NCBI RefSeq assembly: GCF_949987535.1
Contig: NC_080081.1
Coordinates: 34,388,428 to 34,452,427, forward strand
Direction: 5' to 3'
Length of the DNA stretch: 64,000 bases
Origin: Balaenoptera acutorostrata
Taxonomy: Eukaryota; Chordata; Mammalia; Artiodactyla; Balaenopteridae
The position numbers and the translations under genes were made by a program. This document shows positions 35,090 through 46,444 of the stretch, piece by piece. Under the pieces are notes generated by a model. That model made no database searches and was not told the origin of the DNA. It saw nothing but the letters and a program-made list of their open reading frames with translations. Every line of letters begins with the position of its first letter. Position 1 is the stretch's first letter.

Positions 35090-35763
35090 CAGGATTAAGA
35101 GGAAAAAGAAGAAGAAAAAACACAGTTAAGATCTTTGTTTTCCTTTAGTTTTTTGTAAGAAGACAATAAACAAAAGAATTTCATATTTTAATCAGTGCTA
35201 TAATGAAAATAAAAATGGTTGCTTATTTGAGCTTCTAATTAAGATTGAAATGGGAGAGAGACTAGAAAAGAACTTCTAGAGAGACTAGAAAACTTCTAGA
35301 GACTAAACTTCTAGTCTAGTGTAGAAAACTTCTAGAGACTAGAACTTCTAGAGACTAGAAAAGAACTAGAAAGAGCTTCTAATTAAGATTGAATGGTCTA
35401 GGAACAAGGTGATATTAGGTTAGAAATCTGTAAGATGATAAGGAATGAGACAAGTAAAGAATATGAGGAAGACTATTCCAGGCAGAGAGAATGACATGAC
35501 TAGAGGAAACTTGGTTTTAAAGAAACAGAAAGAAACCCAGTGTGAGTTGTAAGCAGTGAATAAGGGAGAGAATCGGGTGAGGATAAAGTTGTCATCACAT
35601 TGCAATGCTGTAGAAATGAGGTTAGGGAATTTGGACCTTTAGTGTTAGAGGAAACCATAGAAATGTTTTAATTATAGTAGTAAATGGTTAAATATATATT
35701 TTCAATAGATTGTTTTGATTATTTTACTAGAATGGGTTGTGGAAGAAGCAAAGAATGAAATGA
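35090..35763 (-). mobile_element. L2 relic, antisense, part 1
   Basis: 'ctattccaggcagagagaat', 'cccagtgtgagttgtaagc' and 'gagagaatcgggtgagg' are inverted L2. It includes the rearranged segment at 35229-35393 and is interrupted by a SINE. Confidence 0.65.
35229..35393. repeat. Duplicated and scrambled segment in L2
   Basis: The 21-bp sequence beginning 'gagcttctaattaagattg' occurs at 35229-35249 and 35373-35393. Between them are several irregular copies of 'aacttctagagactag' in partly palindromic order, headed by 27 bp identical to 33090-33116. Confidence 0.85.
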
Positions 35764-35773
35764 GGGAGAATTG

Positions 35774-36069
35774 GGCTTCCCTGGTGGAGCAGTGGTTGAG
35801 AATCTGCCTGCCAATGCAGGGGACATGGGTTCGAGCCCTGGTCTGGGAAGATCCCACATGCCGCGGAGCAGCTAGGCCCGTGAGCCACAACTACTGAGCC
35901 TGCGCGTCTGGAGCCTGTGCTCCGCAACAAGAGAGGCCGCGATAGCGAGAGGCCCGTGCACCGTGACGAAGAGTGGCCCCCACTTGCCGCAACTAGAGAA
36001 AGCCCTCGCACAGAAACGAAGACCCAACACAGCCATAAATAAATAAATAAATTTTTTTTTAAAAAATGT
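35774..36069 (+). mobile_element. CHR-type tRNA SINE, short form
   Basis: Sense orientation, head 'gcttccctggtggagcag', 10-bp TSD 'gggagaattg' at 35764-35773 and 36070-36079. It has the short middle 'gcgcgtctggagcctgtg' and 'gaggccgcgatagcgagagg'. It splits an L2. Confidence 0.96.
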
Positions 36070-36079
36070 GGGAGAATTG

Positions 36080-36250
36080 CTAAGAAACGCTGTGGTGGTC
36101 CAGGTGAGAACTGATGGTCAACCTGGGATGAGGGAGTGACAATGGAGATGGAGAGAAGGGGCAAGGGTAGACTGTTGACGAGGTGGTTGTGATGGAGAAG
36201 AGGGGGAGAGGGATTAATATGACTCTGGGTGTGTGTTGGGGGGGCTTGAA
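36080..36250 (-). mobile_element. L2 relic, antisense, part 2
   Basis: 'gtggtccaggtgagaactga' and 'gacaatggagatggagagaa' continue the L2 beyond the SINE. Confidence 0.68.
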
Positions 36251-36289
36251 CATAGGTGCATAGTAGCGCCATTAACGGCCACTCTTCTC

Positions 36290-36595
36290 TGAGCTTTTCT
36301 GGCTACGAACCACTCAAAGTCTGGTTACACCTAAAGTCTCACTTCTTCGGAGAACCCTTCCCTGACACGTCCATCTGTGGTATAAGTCCCTATAGGTATT
36401 GTCTCGTAACATCCATCATGATACTTACTATGTTTAGTCATTGTTTTTTTGTGATTTTTTTTCTAATTATTTTTACCCAGTGGACTTGTCTATTTGTCTA
36501 TTTATTCATTGCATTATCCCTAACATTTAGCAAAAGTCTGGTACATGGTAAATGCTCAATAATTATGTACTGAATAAATAACTGAATAAATAAAT
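36290..36595 (+). mobile_element. L2 3' end, sense
   Basis: 'agaacccttccctgacacg', 'tctgtggtataagtcc', 'ggtacatggtaaatgctcaa' and the end 'actgaataaataactgaat'. It is opposite in orientation to the adjacent L2 fragment. Confidence 0.68.
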
Positions 36596-36689
36596 TCCTA
36601 ATTCTTTCTCACTTCTTACTCCACCATATATTTCCCATCTAGAATCTGCAAATTAGAGAGAGAGAGAGGTACTGAACAGTACCAACAGT

Positions 36690-37020
36690 CCAAACAATTA
36701 AAATGCTAGAACATTTTAGGGTAGTATCTATACGATACTGTAATGGTGGAGAAATGACATTCTACATTTGTCAAAACCCATAGAACTATACAACACAAAA
36801 ACTGAACCCTAATGTAAACTCTAGACTTCAGTTAATAGCAATGTATTAATATTCATTCTTCAATTATAACGAATGTACCACAGTAATTCGAGATGTTAAT
36901 AATAGAAGAAACAAAAGGGGGCATAGGGGTATACATGGGAGCCCTTTGTACTTTCTGTTTAATTTTTCTGTAAAACTAAAACTACTCCTAAAAATAGTGC
37001 CTATTAATTTTTAAAATGTT
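36690..37020 (+). mobile_element. Old L1M 3' UTR, sense
   Basis: 'gatactgtaatggtgg', 'catttgtcaaaacccatag', 'gaaccctaatgtaaactc', 'aacgaatgtaccac' and 'aaaactactcctaaaaatag' follow the end of L1MB/MC elements. Confidence 0.82.
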
Positions 37021-37024
37021 AGAG

Positions 37025-37380
37025 AAGGGAAATGTGTCCTAAAAGAGTTGTTTATGGCTCAGTTACAGGGGAAAATTCTTCCTCCTTCCTATGCCCAATA
37101 CTCACCAAGGGTCTCATCTCATTTCCAGTTGTTTTCCCTATCCACTTACTTGTGAGTGATAAATGCAATGAAACAGTAGGTGTCTTGAAATTCATGCACA
37201 GGCAATTTCTAGTAAAATGGATTGTGTTTCCACCAATTATTTCAAATTCAGTTGTAAGGAACTCTGATATACCTGCTTTTCAATATAGGCAGTGTTATCA
37301 CGTGGGGCTTGGGTGCCAGGTTGGGCTGGTTTATTCCAAGAAGGAGAAAAAAAGAGAAAAGGAGAAGAAAAGCCACTGAA
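37025..37380. other. Unassigned DNA
   Basis: A 115-codon frame (37032-37379) has no recognisable domain and ends in an A/G-rich tract. Confidence 0.4.
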
Positions 37381-37384
37381 TATT

Positions 37385-37560
37385 TCTAACCACTTGCTAT
37401 GTGTCAATAACATATACGCCCATGTATTTTTAAATCTACTCAGCACATTTGGAGCTAGTTATTATTATTGGTATTTTATAGTTGAGAAAACAAAGATTTA
37501 AAGACGTTGAAAACTTGTCCTGAGGCACAAAATGTGCAAATGGCAAACTAATCTTTCAGT
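37385..37560 (-). mobile_element. Probable MIR, antisense
   Basis: 'accacttgctatgtgtcaat' and 'attttatagttgagaaaaca' followed by 'gaggcacaaaatgtgc' resemble inverted MIR. Decay is strong. Confidence 0.5.
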
Positions 37561-37564
37561 GAAG

Positions 37565-39495
37565 GGAGTGGAGGCAATTAGATTGCGATAGGAAATAAAA
37601 GCAAACTACATGTATGTGCCCGGGATATTTGAATGTTAAATTCTAATAATTTCAGTAATATTTATATTCATATTACTGGTTTTTAAATTCCCAGAGAAGA
37701 TATTTTGTATAATTACTTGATATGATATATTTAAAGACTGAAATTTAAAAATAATCACTAAAGATTTTCTACCTCAGCTGAGATGTCTTTTCTGTCTACT
37801 CTCTTCCTTTTGATAGTTAATAACAATCACTTCCTATCACACACAGAGTAATTCTCCATGTGCATAAATGCCTACCCTAGTGCCTCTTCCACGGGCTAAA
37901 TATTTAGCCCAGTCTTACAAAAAAAATCTAGTCCTGAATATTGTGAAGTTTGCTCTATGAGAAGATAAACCAGAGATCATTGATATGCCAGTGTGTAAAA
38001 CAAAACTCTTACCAAAAAATCATCCTTTCATTGGATCATTTTGGATGGACTTGTGTAATGATATGTAGTGTGAATTATGTTTTTGAAATATTGGGATATG
38101 CATTCTGTTTTAATTTCCTTGTACTGTCCTCTGTGCAATCTTCCCACAGGTCTCCATGTAGATATGGAGGTAGGGGTGGGATGAGGGGGCAGGGAGGAGA
38201 GCAGGATTAGAATTGTCAGAGCAGGGGTGCAAAAATAAAGAGTCACTACTCAGTTTCTGAAGTTCATAATAGGAAGTTGCAGCAAGACGTTAATTTTGAG
38301 AGAGAAATTTTGTTTGGAGGAAATGAATTCTCTATATTCTTTAATGCTCATCAATACATTAGGATGAAGTCAAGAGGAATAACGTTGCATTTCTTCCAGA
38401 GTGAAGAGAGGATATCTCTTCTTGCTATAATCGAAATGCAGAGACCCATTGTCCTACAGAGAATGTGGTTATGATATAGGACAGTGACTTTAACATATTT
38501 TGACTAAAGCCCTCAGAAAAAATGCATTGTATCTCATGATTCAGTATACAAGAAGAGATTAAAATGAATATATAACCACAGCTAAATAAATGTCTTAAAA
38601 TGGAAATGAAAACTTCTTGAAATAATAATTTAAATTTATTTTGTCCTGATATTTTCTATTTTTTTTTTTTTATTAAATAAGCTGGAGGGCACAATTTGCT
38701 AAGGTGTTTCAACCTGAAGTTTGAGAGACACTGACAGGTAGAGGTATGTCTTTAGAAACATCCACATGAAGGGAATTCTAATAGCAGAGAAGCTTCTGAG
38801 TTTCTTGTTCTTTTCCCCCCCATTTGATGTTCCTAATGAAGGGCACTTGCCCGGCTGTCCAGCCCCATCCTGGTGGTATAGACATCATGGCAAGCCCAGT
38901 GGTCCAGCATGGTTAGGAAAAGGGAATGCCTGGATTTTGTTCTCCAAAGCTGTCCTTGGACCACATGCGGCATGAACAAGGCCTAAGCTTTTTCATGCAC
39001 ACCCAGCAGGGACACATAGTATCAGAGATAAACTAGTGGGTGTGAGCAGCATAGGTGGGGCTGAAGGGGGCCTCTGAGGTAGGACTACAGAGAGGATTGC
39101 TAAGGTTGCTGTCATATGGCTTCTGAGCCAGCATAGGTCATGGTGGCCAAGGCCTTCACCAGATCAAGGGAGAGCCCAGACCATGAGTTGTACCAACAGC
39201 AGACATTAACATAACAGCAAAGGACAGAATTCATCATACCTCAGAGGTCACACCAACCTTGTTTTTTAATAGAAATGGCCAAAATAGGCAGATAGTAGGG
39301 TCTGTTTCATACACACCTTCCAAGACTGCCATGGGTGCATCCCTTTAGGGAACCTAATTGACATCCAGAATGCTCGCTGGGAGAGAATCTGGGTAGTGTA
39401 GTTTTTAGCTTTCCATTACAGAAAGTGAGTGAAATGAAAGTCCTGCACTTCTAGAATGCAGTTAAGAAATTAACTATACTAATAATATTAATAAT
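37565..39495. other. Unassigned DNA
   Basis: No gene is recognised. The block 38820-39420 is GC-richer and looks like an old repeat or LTR (ending 'gggtagtgtagtttttagc'), but I cannot name it. A T run lies at 38660-38672. Confidence 0.4.
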
Positions 39496-39499
39496 GATA

Positions 39500-39765
39500 A
39501 TAAAAACTCAGAAGTGTAAGAGATTAAATGTCCCTCAAAAGAGAAGTTATTGGATCAATCATAGTATTACTGTCTAATAAAATAAAGTTATTGAAAAATA
39601 ATGGTGATTTATGGGTACAAGAATCATTCAATTCTTTCATCCAACAAATGTTTATTAAGTTTCACTCTATAAGATGCATTATTAAATGGAAAAGGCTTAA
39701 AGTCATGTTATATGACCCCATATGCAATTAAAAATCGGAATATATGTATGTATATGTCAGGCCAG
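39500..39765 (+). mobile_element. Old L1M ORF2 end, sense
   Basis: 'gattaaatgtccctcaaaag', 'aataaagttattgaaaaata' and 'tatgaccccatatgc' followed by 'tatgtatgtatatg' follow an L1M tail. Confidence 0.5.
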
Positions 39766-39769
39766 GCTT

Positions 39770-39925
39770 TCCACGGATTATCTCATTTAATTATCCAGAC
39801 AACTTATTATCCCCACTTCACGGATGAGATAGATGAGGCATAAAGATATCAAGTAATTAGTCCAGTGTGAATTAACTTGTCCCATGGGAAATAAAGCCAA
39901 GATTTAAACCCAGACACTCTAACCA
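39770..39925 (-). mobile_element. MIR SINE, antisense
   Basis: 'attatctcatttaattatcc', 'ttatccccacttcacggatg' and 'aaacccagacactctaacc' follow inverted MIR. Confidence 0.7.
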
Positions 39926-40319
39926 CAGAATGGGAAGTTATAATAATTTAGCCTAAAGTTATAGGTAATCTGTACTGTTTTGAGTTATTCAAAGACCATC
40001 TCACAGACATTAATTTGGATTTTCAATATTCTGGTATAATTCTGTAGATAACCATTTTGGAGTTCTGGCTTTGTTCTCTTCATTAATAAGGACATATTTT
40101 TCAGTATTTTCTAATTAGCAATTTCAAAGACAGTATTAAAGCTGGATGCAAGAAGTGAATTGTCAATTTGCAGGTAACTTTACTCACATCTTCCCTATTT
40201 AATCATTTGCTCAAAAAAATGGTGCTAATGTGATCTATGTATAAATATACTCTTTCCATCACAGTGTTAGCTACACAACTCTCACATATCACAAAACCAC
40301 TTACATAGTTAACATATAC

Positions 40320-40323
<4 letters not shown>

Positions 40324-40352
<29 letters not shown>

Positions 40353-40440
40353 TCCAAGTAATATATTTTGATGTAGCTTTTTGGTACAGAAATTGCTGGG
40401 GGGGGGGGTTTGGTTTTTTGTTTGTTTGTTTGTTTTTTAG
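40324..40440 (-). mobile_element. Short retro-insertion of unknown RNA
   Basis: A 20-bp TSD starting 'ttacatagtta' at 40301-40320 and 40441-40460 (one mismatch) encloses about 117 bp. It begins with a 26-T tract (a poly(A) tail in reverse) and continues with sequence that is neither SINE nor L1 tail: '...ccaagtaatatattttgatg', a G10 run and (TTTG)n. It looks like the tail end of some polyadenylated transcript. Confidence 0.7.
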
Positions 40441-40461
40441 TTACATAGTTACCATATACTT

Positions 40462-40525
40462 TTTAACAGCTTTATTGAGTTATAACTGATATAAATATTT
40501 TACTTTAACTGTGGTTTTGAAAAAA
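40462..40525 (-). mobile_element. Old L1M 3'-end fragment, antisense
   Basis: 'aacagctttattgagttata' is the inverted end of L1M. Confidence 0.55.
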
Positions 40526-40529
40526 GAGA

Positions 40530-42185
40530 TAAAATTATTTCAGATCAGTTTAATGTAGTTGCTTTTTAAAAAATTTAATAATTAATTATTATGAGACTTC
40601 TTATAGTACCCTGAAATCAAATGTTTAGTTTTTCAGATCTAATTGTATATGTTCTTTGGCTGTATCTATTACTTATTAACAATTATTACCCAAATTACTA
40701 CTTTTATTTAGACACCTGTAAAAATGTTATGAAAAAAGCAACCTGTATCCCTAACCATGGGCACTAGTTATGTCTTGGTCATCTTGTCCTTTTATACACT
40801 TTTTCCGGAAGCTCTTCTGTTTTCATGACAGTAACTGGTTTGATGCCTTGATTTCTCCCCAACCCATACATTTCTAACTTGTTTTTCACACGAGCTACAT
40901 TCCTGTATCTGTAGCTGCCATGTAGGATCCAGAAGACAGAGAGCTTCTTCTGTATTATTTTTTGATGCATCCCCACTGTCATTATGTGTGTCTAATGCAC
41001 AGCAAGAACTTAAATATTTGTTAAATAAAATGAATAAATGAATGCAGCTTCTGAGTAAATAATGCCTCTTTATTCATTAAGGTAAAAACTATATTCAGTA
41101 CCTGCTTTGTACCAGGTTTTATGCTAGACTCTAAAAACACAAATATGAGCAATACACAGCCTTTTCATAGAGGAGTTCAAGATCGATTTGAAGTACTAAA
41201 TATGTAAACAAAAATCTAATATGCTATTTTATATGCTAGGAAAATAATTTGGTTGAATATAACTTAAACAATTAATTGTGTCAAATATGACTTCATCAAT
41301 CTAAAATGTGTGTCAAGAGTTTTCTTAAAACCTCCTTCGTATAGAATAAGCCTTGAGGTCTTTCTTTATTATTTGTCTCACATGAACGATATATACAGAT
41401 CTGAAAGACTAAGCCAAATTCAGTTATCAGAGGCCCATGGGGAGTAGATGGAGGAGAAATGAGTCTCCCCAAGCAGGGCATAGACGATAGAGGGAAGATA
41501 GAGGGTAGAGGGGTAGCACTTTGAAACTGACAGGGATGGTTGGTTGCCCATCTTGTTAGGGAGGGGGGTGGACTTGAAGAGGTGGCAAACAGCTTAGGAG
41601 AGCTGGATCAAGGAGATGTTGGGAACAAAGGAACCAAGATCAGAGGAAATGAAGAAAAGGGTCATATTTATCCTTGGCGTGTTTCTCCTTTCTTCAGGTC
41701 TCCATTTCCACATATTTGTTCTCTCCTTTCCTGAGCCTAAATCAACCTCTATTTCTCCCTCCTGCAATTCTTAGTCTCATCTCAAATTCGACAATATCTG
41801 AACTTAAGTACGCTTATATTTGTTTGAAGGAAATATATAGCTATATTTCTACGGTATTTTTGTTATTTGAGTGAAATGTACTATATATTTGTCCTTAACA
41901 AAACTTGTCATTTTCTTTTTACTTCTATGTAGCTCTTAAATATTTTTCCTTAAACATTTACTTCCATTTAGCTCTAGATTTAAAACAAAAAGTTTTTCAC
42001 TCCTGATACTCATGAACCTTAAATTATGTGATATCTAGTCAACTGTGAGGTAACTTTCTTTTCAAATATGAATATTTTAGCTCTTGAGACTTTGCTTCCT
42101 GGAGTATATCATATTCCACCAAAGAGAGCACTTTAAACTAGCATTTCAGGTAAGCTTTCAGCAGAACCAAAGTTTTCTCTGCCCA
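40530..42185. other. Mostly unassigned DNA
   Basis: The 41055-41215 part resembles an inverted L2 end ('gtaccaggttttatgctag'). No gene is recognised elsewhere. Confidence 0.4.
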
Positions 42186-42612
42186 CCCCTTCTTGCTCCT
42201 CTTTTTTTTTTTTTGTTTTTTATTTTGTTTTTTTTTTTCAAACATCTTTATTGAAGTATAATTGCCTTACAATAGTGTGTTAGCATCTGCTTTATAACAA
42301 AGTGAATCAGTTATACATATACAATATGTTCCCATTTCTCTTCCCTCTTGCATCTCCCTCCCTCCCACCCTCCCCATCCCACCCCTCTAGGTGGTCACAA
42401 AGCACCGAGCTGATCTCCCTGTGCTGTGCGGCTGCTTCCCACTAGTTATCTATTTTACATTTGGTAGTGTATATATGTCCATGACACTCTCTTACCCTGT
42501 CACATCTCACCCCACCCCCTCCCCATATCCTCAAGTCCATTCTCTAGTAGGTCTGTGTCTTTATTCCCGTCTTGCCGCTAGGTTCTTCATGGCCTTTTTT
42601 TTTTTTTTTCCC

Positions 42613-43116
42613 TTAGATTCCATATATATGTGTTAGCATACTGTATTTGTTTTTCTCTTTCTGACTCACTTCACTCTGTATGACAGACTCTAACTCCATC
42701 CACCTCATTACAAATACCTCCATTTCATTTCTTTTTATGGCTGAGTAATATTCCATTGTACATATGTGCCACATCTTCTTCATCCATTCATCTGTCGACG
42801 GACATTTAGGTTGCTTCCATGTCCTGGCTATTGTAAATAGAGCTGCAATGAACATTTTGGTACATGACTCTTTTTGACCTATGGTTTTCTCAGGGTATAT
42901 GCCCAGTAGTGGGATTGCTGGGTCGTATGGTAGTTCTATTTGTAGTTTTTTAAGGAACCTCCATACTGTTCTCCATAGTGGCTGTATCAATTTACATTCC
43001 CACCAACAGTGCAAGAGTGTTCCCTTTCCTCCACACCCTCTCCAGCATTTATTGTTTCTAGATTTTTTGATGATGGCCATTCTGACCGGTGTGAGATGAT
43101 ATCTCATTGTAGTTTT
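42613..43116 (-). pseudogene. L1 ORF2 C-terminal fragment with Cys/His motif
   Basis: About 164 codons from Met at 43107 to the normal ORF2 stop at 42613-42615. It shows the Cys-rich motif '[19 protein letters not shown]' near residues 22-40, then '[10 protein letters not shown]' and '[10 protein letters not shown]'. It is separated from the rest of ORF2 only by the SINE. Confidence 0.94.
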
Positions 43117-43457
43117 TTTTTTTTTTTTTTTTTTTTAATTTTTTTTTTTTTTATTTTTATTTATTTATTTTTGGCTGTGCTGGGTCTTTGGTTCGTGCGA
43201 GGGCTTTCTCCAGTTGCGGCAAGTGGGGGCCACTCTTCATCGCGGTGCGGGGACCGCTCTTCATCGCGGTGCGCGGGCCTTTCACTATCGCGGCCCCTCC
43301 CGTCGCGGGGCACAGGCTCCAGAAGCGCAGGCTCAGCAGCCGTGGCTCACGGGCCCAGCCACTCCGCGGCATGTGGGATCCTCCCAGACCAGGGCTCGAA
43401 CCCATGTCTCCTGCATTAGCAGGCAGACTCTCAACCACTGCGCCACCAGGGAAGCCC
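43117..43457 (-). mobile_element. CHR-type tRNA SINE with 24-bp duplication, nested in L1
   Basis: 15-bp TSD 'tctcattgtagtttt' at 43102-43116 and 43458-43472. The unit 'ctcttcatcgcggtgcg' is doubled (43233 and 43257), as in the copy at 18.1-18.5 kb. It is younger than the L1 that hosts it. Confidence 0.97.
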
Positions 43458-44093
43458 TCTCATTGTAGTTTTGATTTGCATTTCTCTAATGATTAATGAT
43501 GTTGAGCATTCTTTCATGTGTCTGTAGGCCATCTGTATATCTTCTTTGGAGAAATGTCTATTTAGATCTTCTGCCCATTTTTGGATTGGGTTGTTCGTTT
43601 TTTTGTTATTGAGCTGCATGGGCTGCTTGTAAATCTTGGAGATTAATCCTTTGTCAGTTGCTTCATTTGCAAATATTTTCTCCCATTCTGAGGGTTGTCT
43701 TTTGGTCTTGTTTATGGTTTCCTTTGCTGTGCATAAGCTTTTAAGTTTCATTAGGTCCCATTTGTTTATTTGTGTTCTTATTTCCATTTCTCTGGGAGCT
43801 GGGTCAAAAAGAATCTTGCTGTGATGTATGTCATAGAGTGTTCTGCCTATGTTTTCCTCTAAGAGTTTGATAGTGTCTGCCCTTACACTTAGGTCTTTAA
43901 TCCATTTTGAGTTTATTTTTGTGCATGGTGTCAGGGAGTGTTCTAATTTCATACTTTTACATGTTCCTGTCCAATTTTCCCAGCACCACTTATTGAAGAG
44001 GCTGTCTTTTCTCCACTGTATATGCTTGCCTCCTTTATCAAAGATAAGGTGACCATATGTGTGTGGGTTTATCTCTGGGCTTTCTATCCTGTT
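43458..44093 (-). pseudogene. L1 ORF2 fragment between nonsense codon and SINE
   Basis: This is the in-frame continuation of the ORF2 fragment ending at 44094. It reads without stops through the linker after the RT domain ('[19 protein letters not shown]', '[16 protein letters not shown]') to the SINE boundary. Excluding the SINE and one copy of its TSD, the frame joins the fragment at 43107. No frameshift is seen. Confidence 0.93.
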
Positions 44094-46429
44094 CTATTGA
44101 TCTATATTTCTGTTTTTGTGCCAATACCAAACTGTCTTTATTACTGAAGCTTTGTAATATAGTCTGAAGTCAGGGAGCCTGATTCCCCCAGCTCCATTTT
44201 TCGTTCTCAAGATGGCTTTGGCTATTCGGGGTCTTTTGTGTTTCCATACAAATTGTGAAATTTTTTGTTCTAGTTCTGTGAAAAATGCCAGTGGTAGTTT
44301 GATAGGGATTGCATTGAATCTGTAGATTGCTTTGGGTAGTAGAGACATTTTCACAATGTTGATTCTTCCAATCCAGGAACATGGTATATCTCTCCATCTA
44401 TTTGTATCATCTTTAATTTCTTTCATCAGTGTCTTATAATTTTCTGCATACAGGTCTTTTGTCTCCTTAGGTAGGTTTATTCCTAGATATTTTATTCTTT
44501 TTGTTGCAATGGTAAATGGGAGTGTTTTCTTAATTTCACTTTCAGATTTTTCGTCATTAGTGTATAGAAATGCAAGAGATTTCTGTGCATTTATTTTGTA
44601 TCCTGCTACTTTACCAAATTCATTGATTAGCTCTAGGAGTTTTCTGGTAGCATCTTTAGGATTCTCTATGTATAGTATCATGTCATCTGCAAATAGTGAC
44701 AGCTTTACTTCTTCTTTTCCGATTTGGATTCCTTTTATTTCTTTGTCTTCTCTGATTGCTGTGGCTAGGACTTCCAGAACTATGTTGAATAATAGTGGTG
44801 AGAGTGGGCAACCTTGTCTTGTTCCTGATCTTAGTGGAAATGGTTTCAGTTTTTCACCATTGAGGACAATGTTGGCTGTGGGTTTGTCATATATGGCCTT
44901 TATTATGTTGAGGAAAGTTCCCTCTATGCCTACTTTCTGCAGGGCTTTTATCATAAATGGGTGTTGAATTTTGTCAAAAGCTTTCTCTGCATCTATTGAG
45001 ATGATCATATGGTTTTTCTCCTTCAATTTGTTAATATGGTGTATCACATTGATTGATTTGCGTATATTGAAGAATCCTTGCATTCCTGGGATAAACCCCA
45101 CTTGATCATGGTGTATGATCCTTTTAATGTGCTGTTGGATTCTGTTTGCTAGTATTTTGTTGAGGATTTTTGCATCTATGTTCATCAGTGATATTGGCCT
45201 GTAGTTTTCTTTCTTTGTGACATCTTTGTCTGGTTTTGGTATCAGGGTGATGGTGGCCTCGTAGAATGAGTTGGGGAGTGTTCCTCCCTCTGCACTATTT
45301 TGGAAGAGTTTGAGAAGGATAGGTCTTAGCTCTTCTCTAAATGTTTGATAGAATTCGCCTGTGAAGCCATCTGGTCCTGGGCTTTTGTTTGTTGGAAGAT
45401 TTTTAATCACAGTTTCAATTTCAGTGCTTGTGATTGGTCTGTTCATATTTTCTATTTCTTCCTGGTTCAGTCTCGGCAGTTTGTGCATTTCTAAGAATCT
45501 GTCCATTTCTTCCAGGTTGTCCATTTTATTGGCATATAGTTGCTTGTAGTAATCTCTCATGATCTTTTGTATTTCTGCAGTGTCAGTGGTTACTTCTCCT
45601 TTTTCATTTCTAATTCTATTGATCTGAGTCTTCTCCCTTTTTCTCTTGATGAGTCTGGCTAATGGTTTATCAATTTTGTTTATCTTCTCAAAGAACCAGC
45701 TTTTAGTTTCATTGATTTTTGCTATTGTTTCCTTCATTTCTTTTTCATTTATTTCTGACCTGATCTTTATAATTTCTTTCCTTCTGCTGGCTTTGGGGTT
45801 TTTTTGTTCTTCTTTCTCTAATTGCTTTAGGTGCAAGGTTAGGTTGTTTATTCGAGATGTTTCCTGTTTCTTGAGGTAGGCTTGTATTGCTATAAACTTC
45901 CCTCTTAGCACTGCTTTTGCTGTGTCCCATAGGTTTTGGGTCGTCGTGTCTCCATTGTCATTTGTTTCTAGGTATTTTTTGATTTCCCCTTTGATTTCTT
46001 CAGTAATCACTTCGTTATTAAGTAATGTATTGTGTAGCCTCCATGTGTTTGTACTTTTTACAGATCTTTTCCTGTAATTGATATCTAGTCTCATAGCGTT
46101 GTGGTTGGAAAAGATACTTGATACGATTTCAATTTTCTTAAATTTACCAAGGCTTGATTTGTGACCCAAGATATGATCTATCCTGGAGAATGTTCCATGA
46201 GCACTTGAGAAAAATGTGTATTCTGTTGTTTTGGGGTGGAATGTCCTATAAATATCAATTAAGTCCATATTGTTTAATGTATCATTTAAAGCTTGTGTTT
46301 CCTTATTTATTTTCATTTTGGATGATCTGTCCATTGGTGAAAGTGGGGTGTTAAAGTCCCCTACTATGATTGTGTTGCTGTCAATTTCCCCTTTTATGGC
46401 TGTTAGTATTTGCCTTATGTATTGAGGTG
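44094..46429 (-). pseudogene. L1 ORF2 fragment: endonuclease end, reverse transcriptase
   Basis: The frame is open from the truncation point at 46429 to a TAG at 44094-44096; the first ATG is at 46332-46334. L1 ORF2 nicks DNA and reverse-transcribes its own RNA. Seen here, counting from that Met: the endonuclease end with 'GDFNTPLS' just upstream of it, 'RIDHIL' near 51-56 and 'SNH' near 76-78, where the family normally has the catalytic 'SDH'. The RT domain follows, with 'SPGPDGF' near 318, '[11 protein letters not shown]' near 506 and the catalytic 'FADD' near 548-551. The stop replaces an expected Trp codon (TGG to TAG). The same frame then continues in the next fragment, so this is a single nonsense change. 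Confidence 0.95.
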
Positions 46430-46444
46430 CTTCTTGCTCCTCTT

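Larger units (their letters stand above)
42204..46429 (-). mobile_element. L1 element, 4.2 kb, 5'-truncated, with nested SINE
   Basis: Inverted L1 with 15-bp perfect TSD 'cttcttgctcctctt' at 42189-42203 and 46430-46444. It holds the 3' UTR (42204-42612) and most of ORF2, truncated inside the endonuclease domain at 46429. ORF1 and the 5' UTR are missing, so it cannot move by itself. It is the best-preserved L1 in the window. A SINE with its own TSD is nested at 43117-43457. Confidence 0.97.

Noticed and set aside
44509..44967. 152-codon plus-strand frame, and similar ones at 45361-45879
   Set aside because: They are antisense shadows of L1 ORF2.
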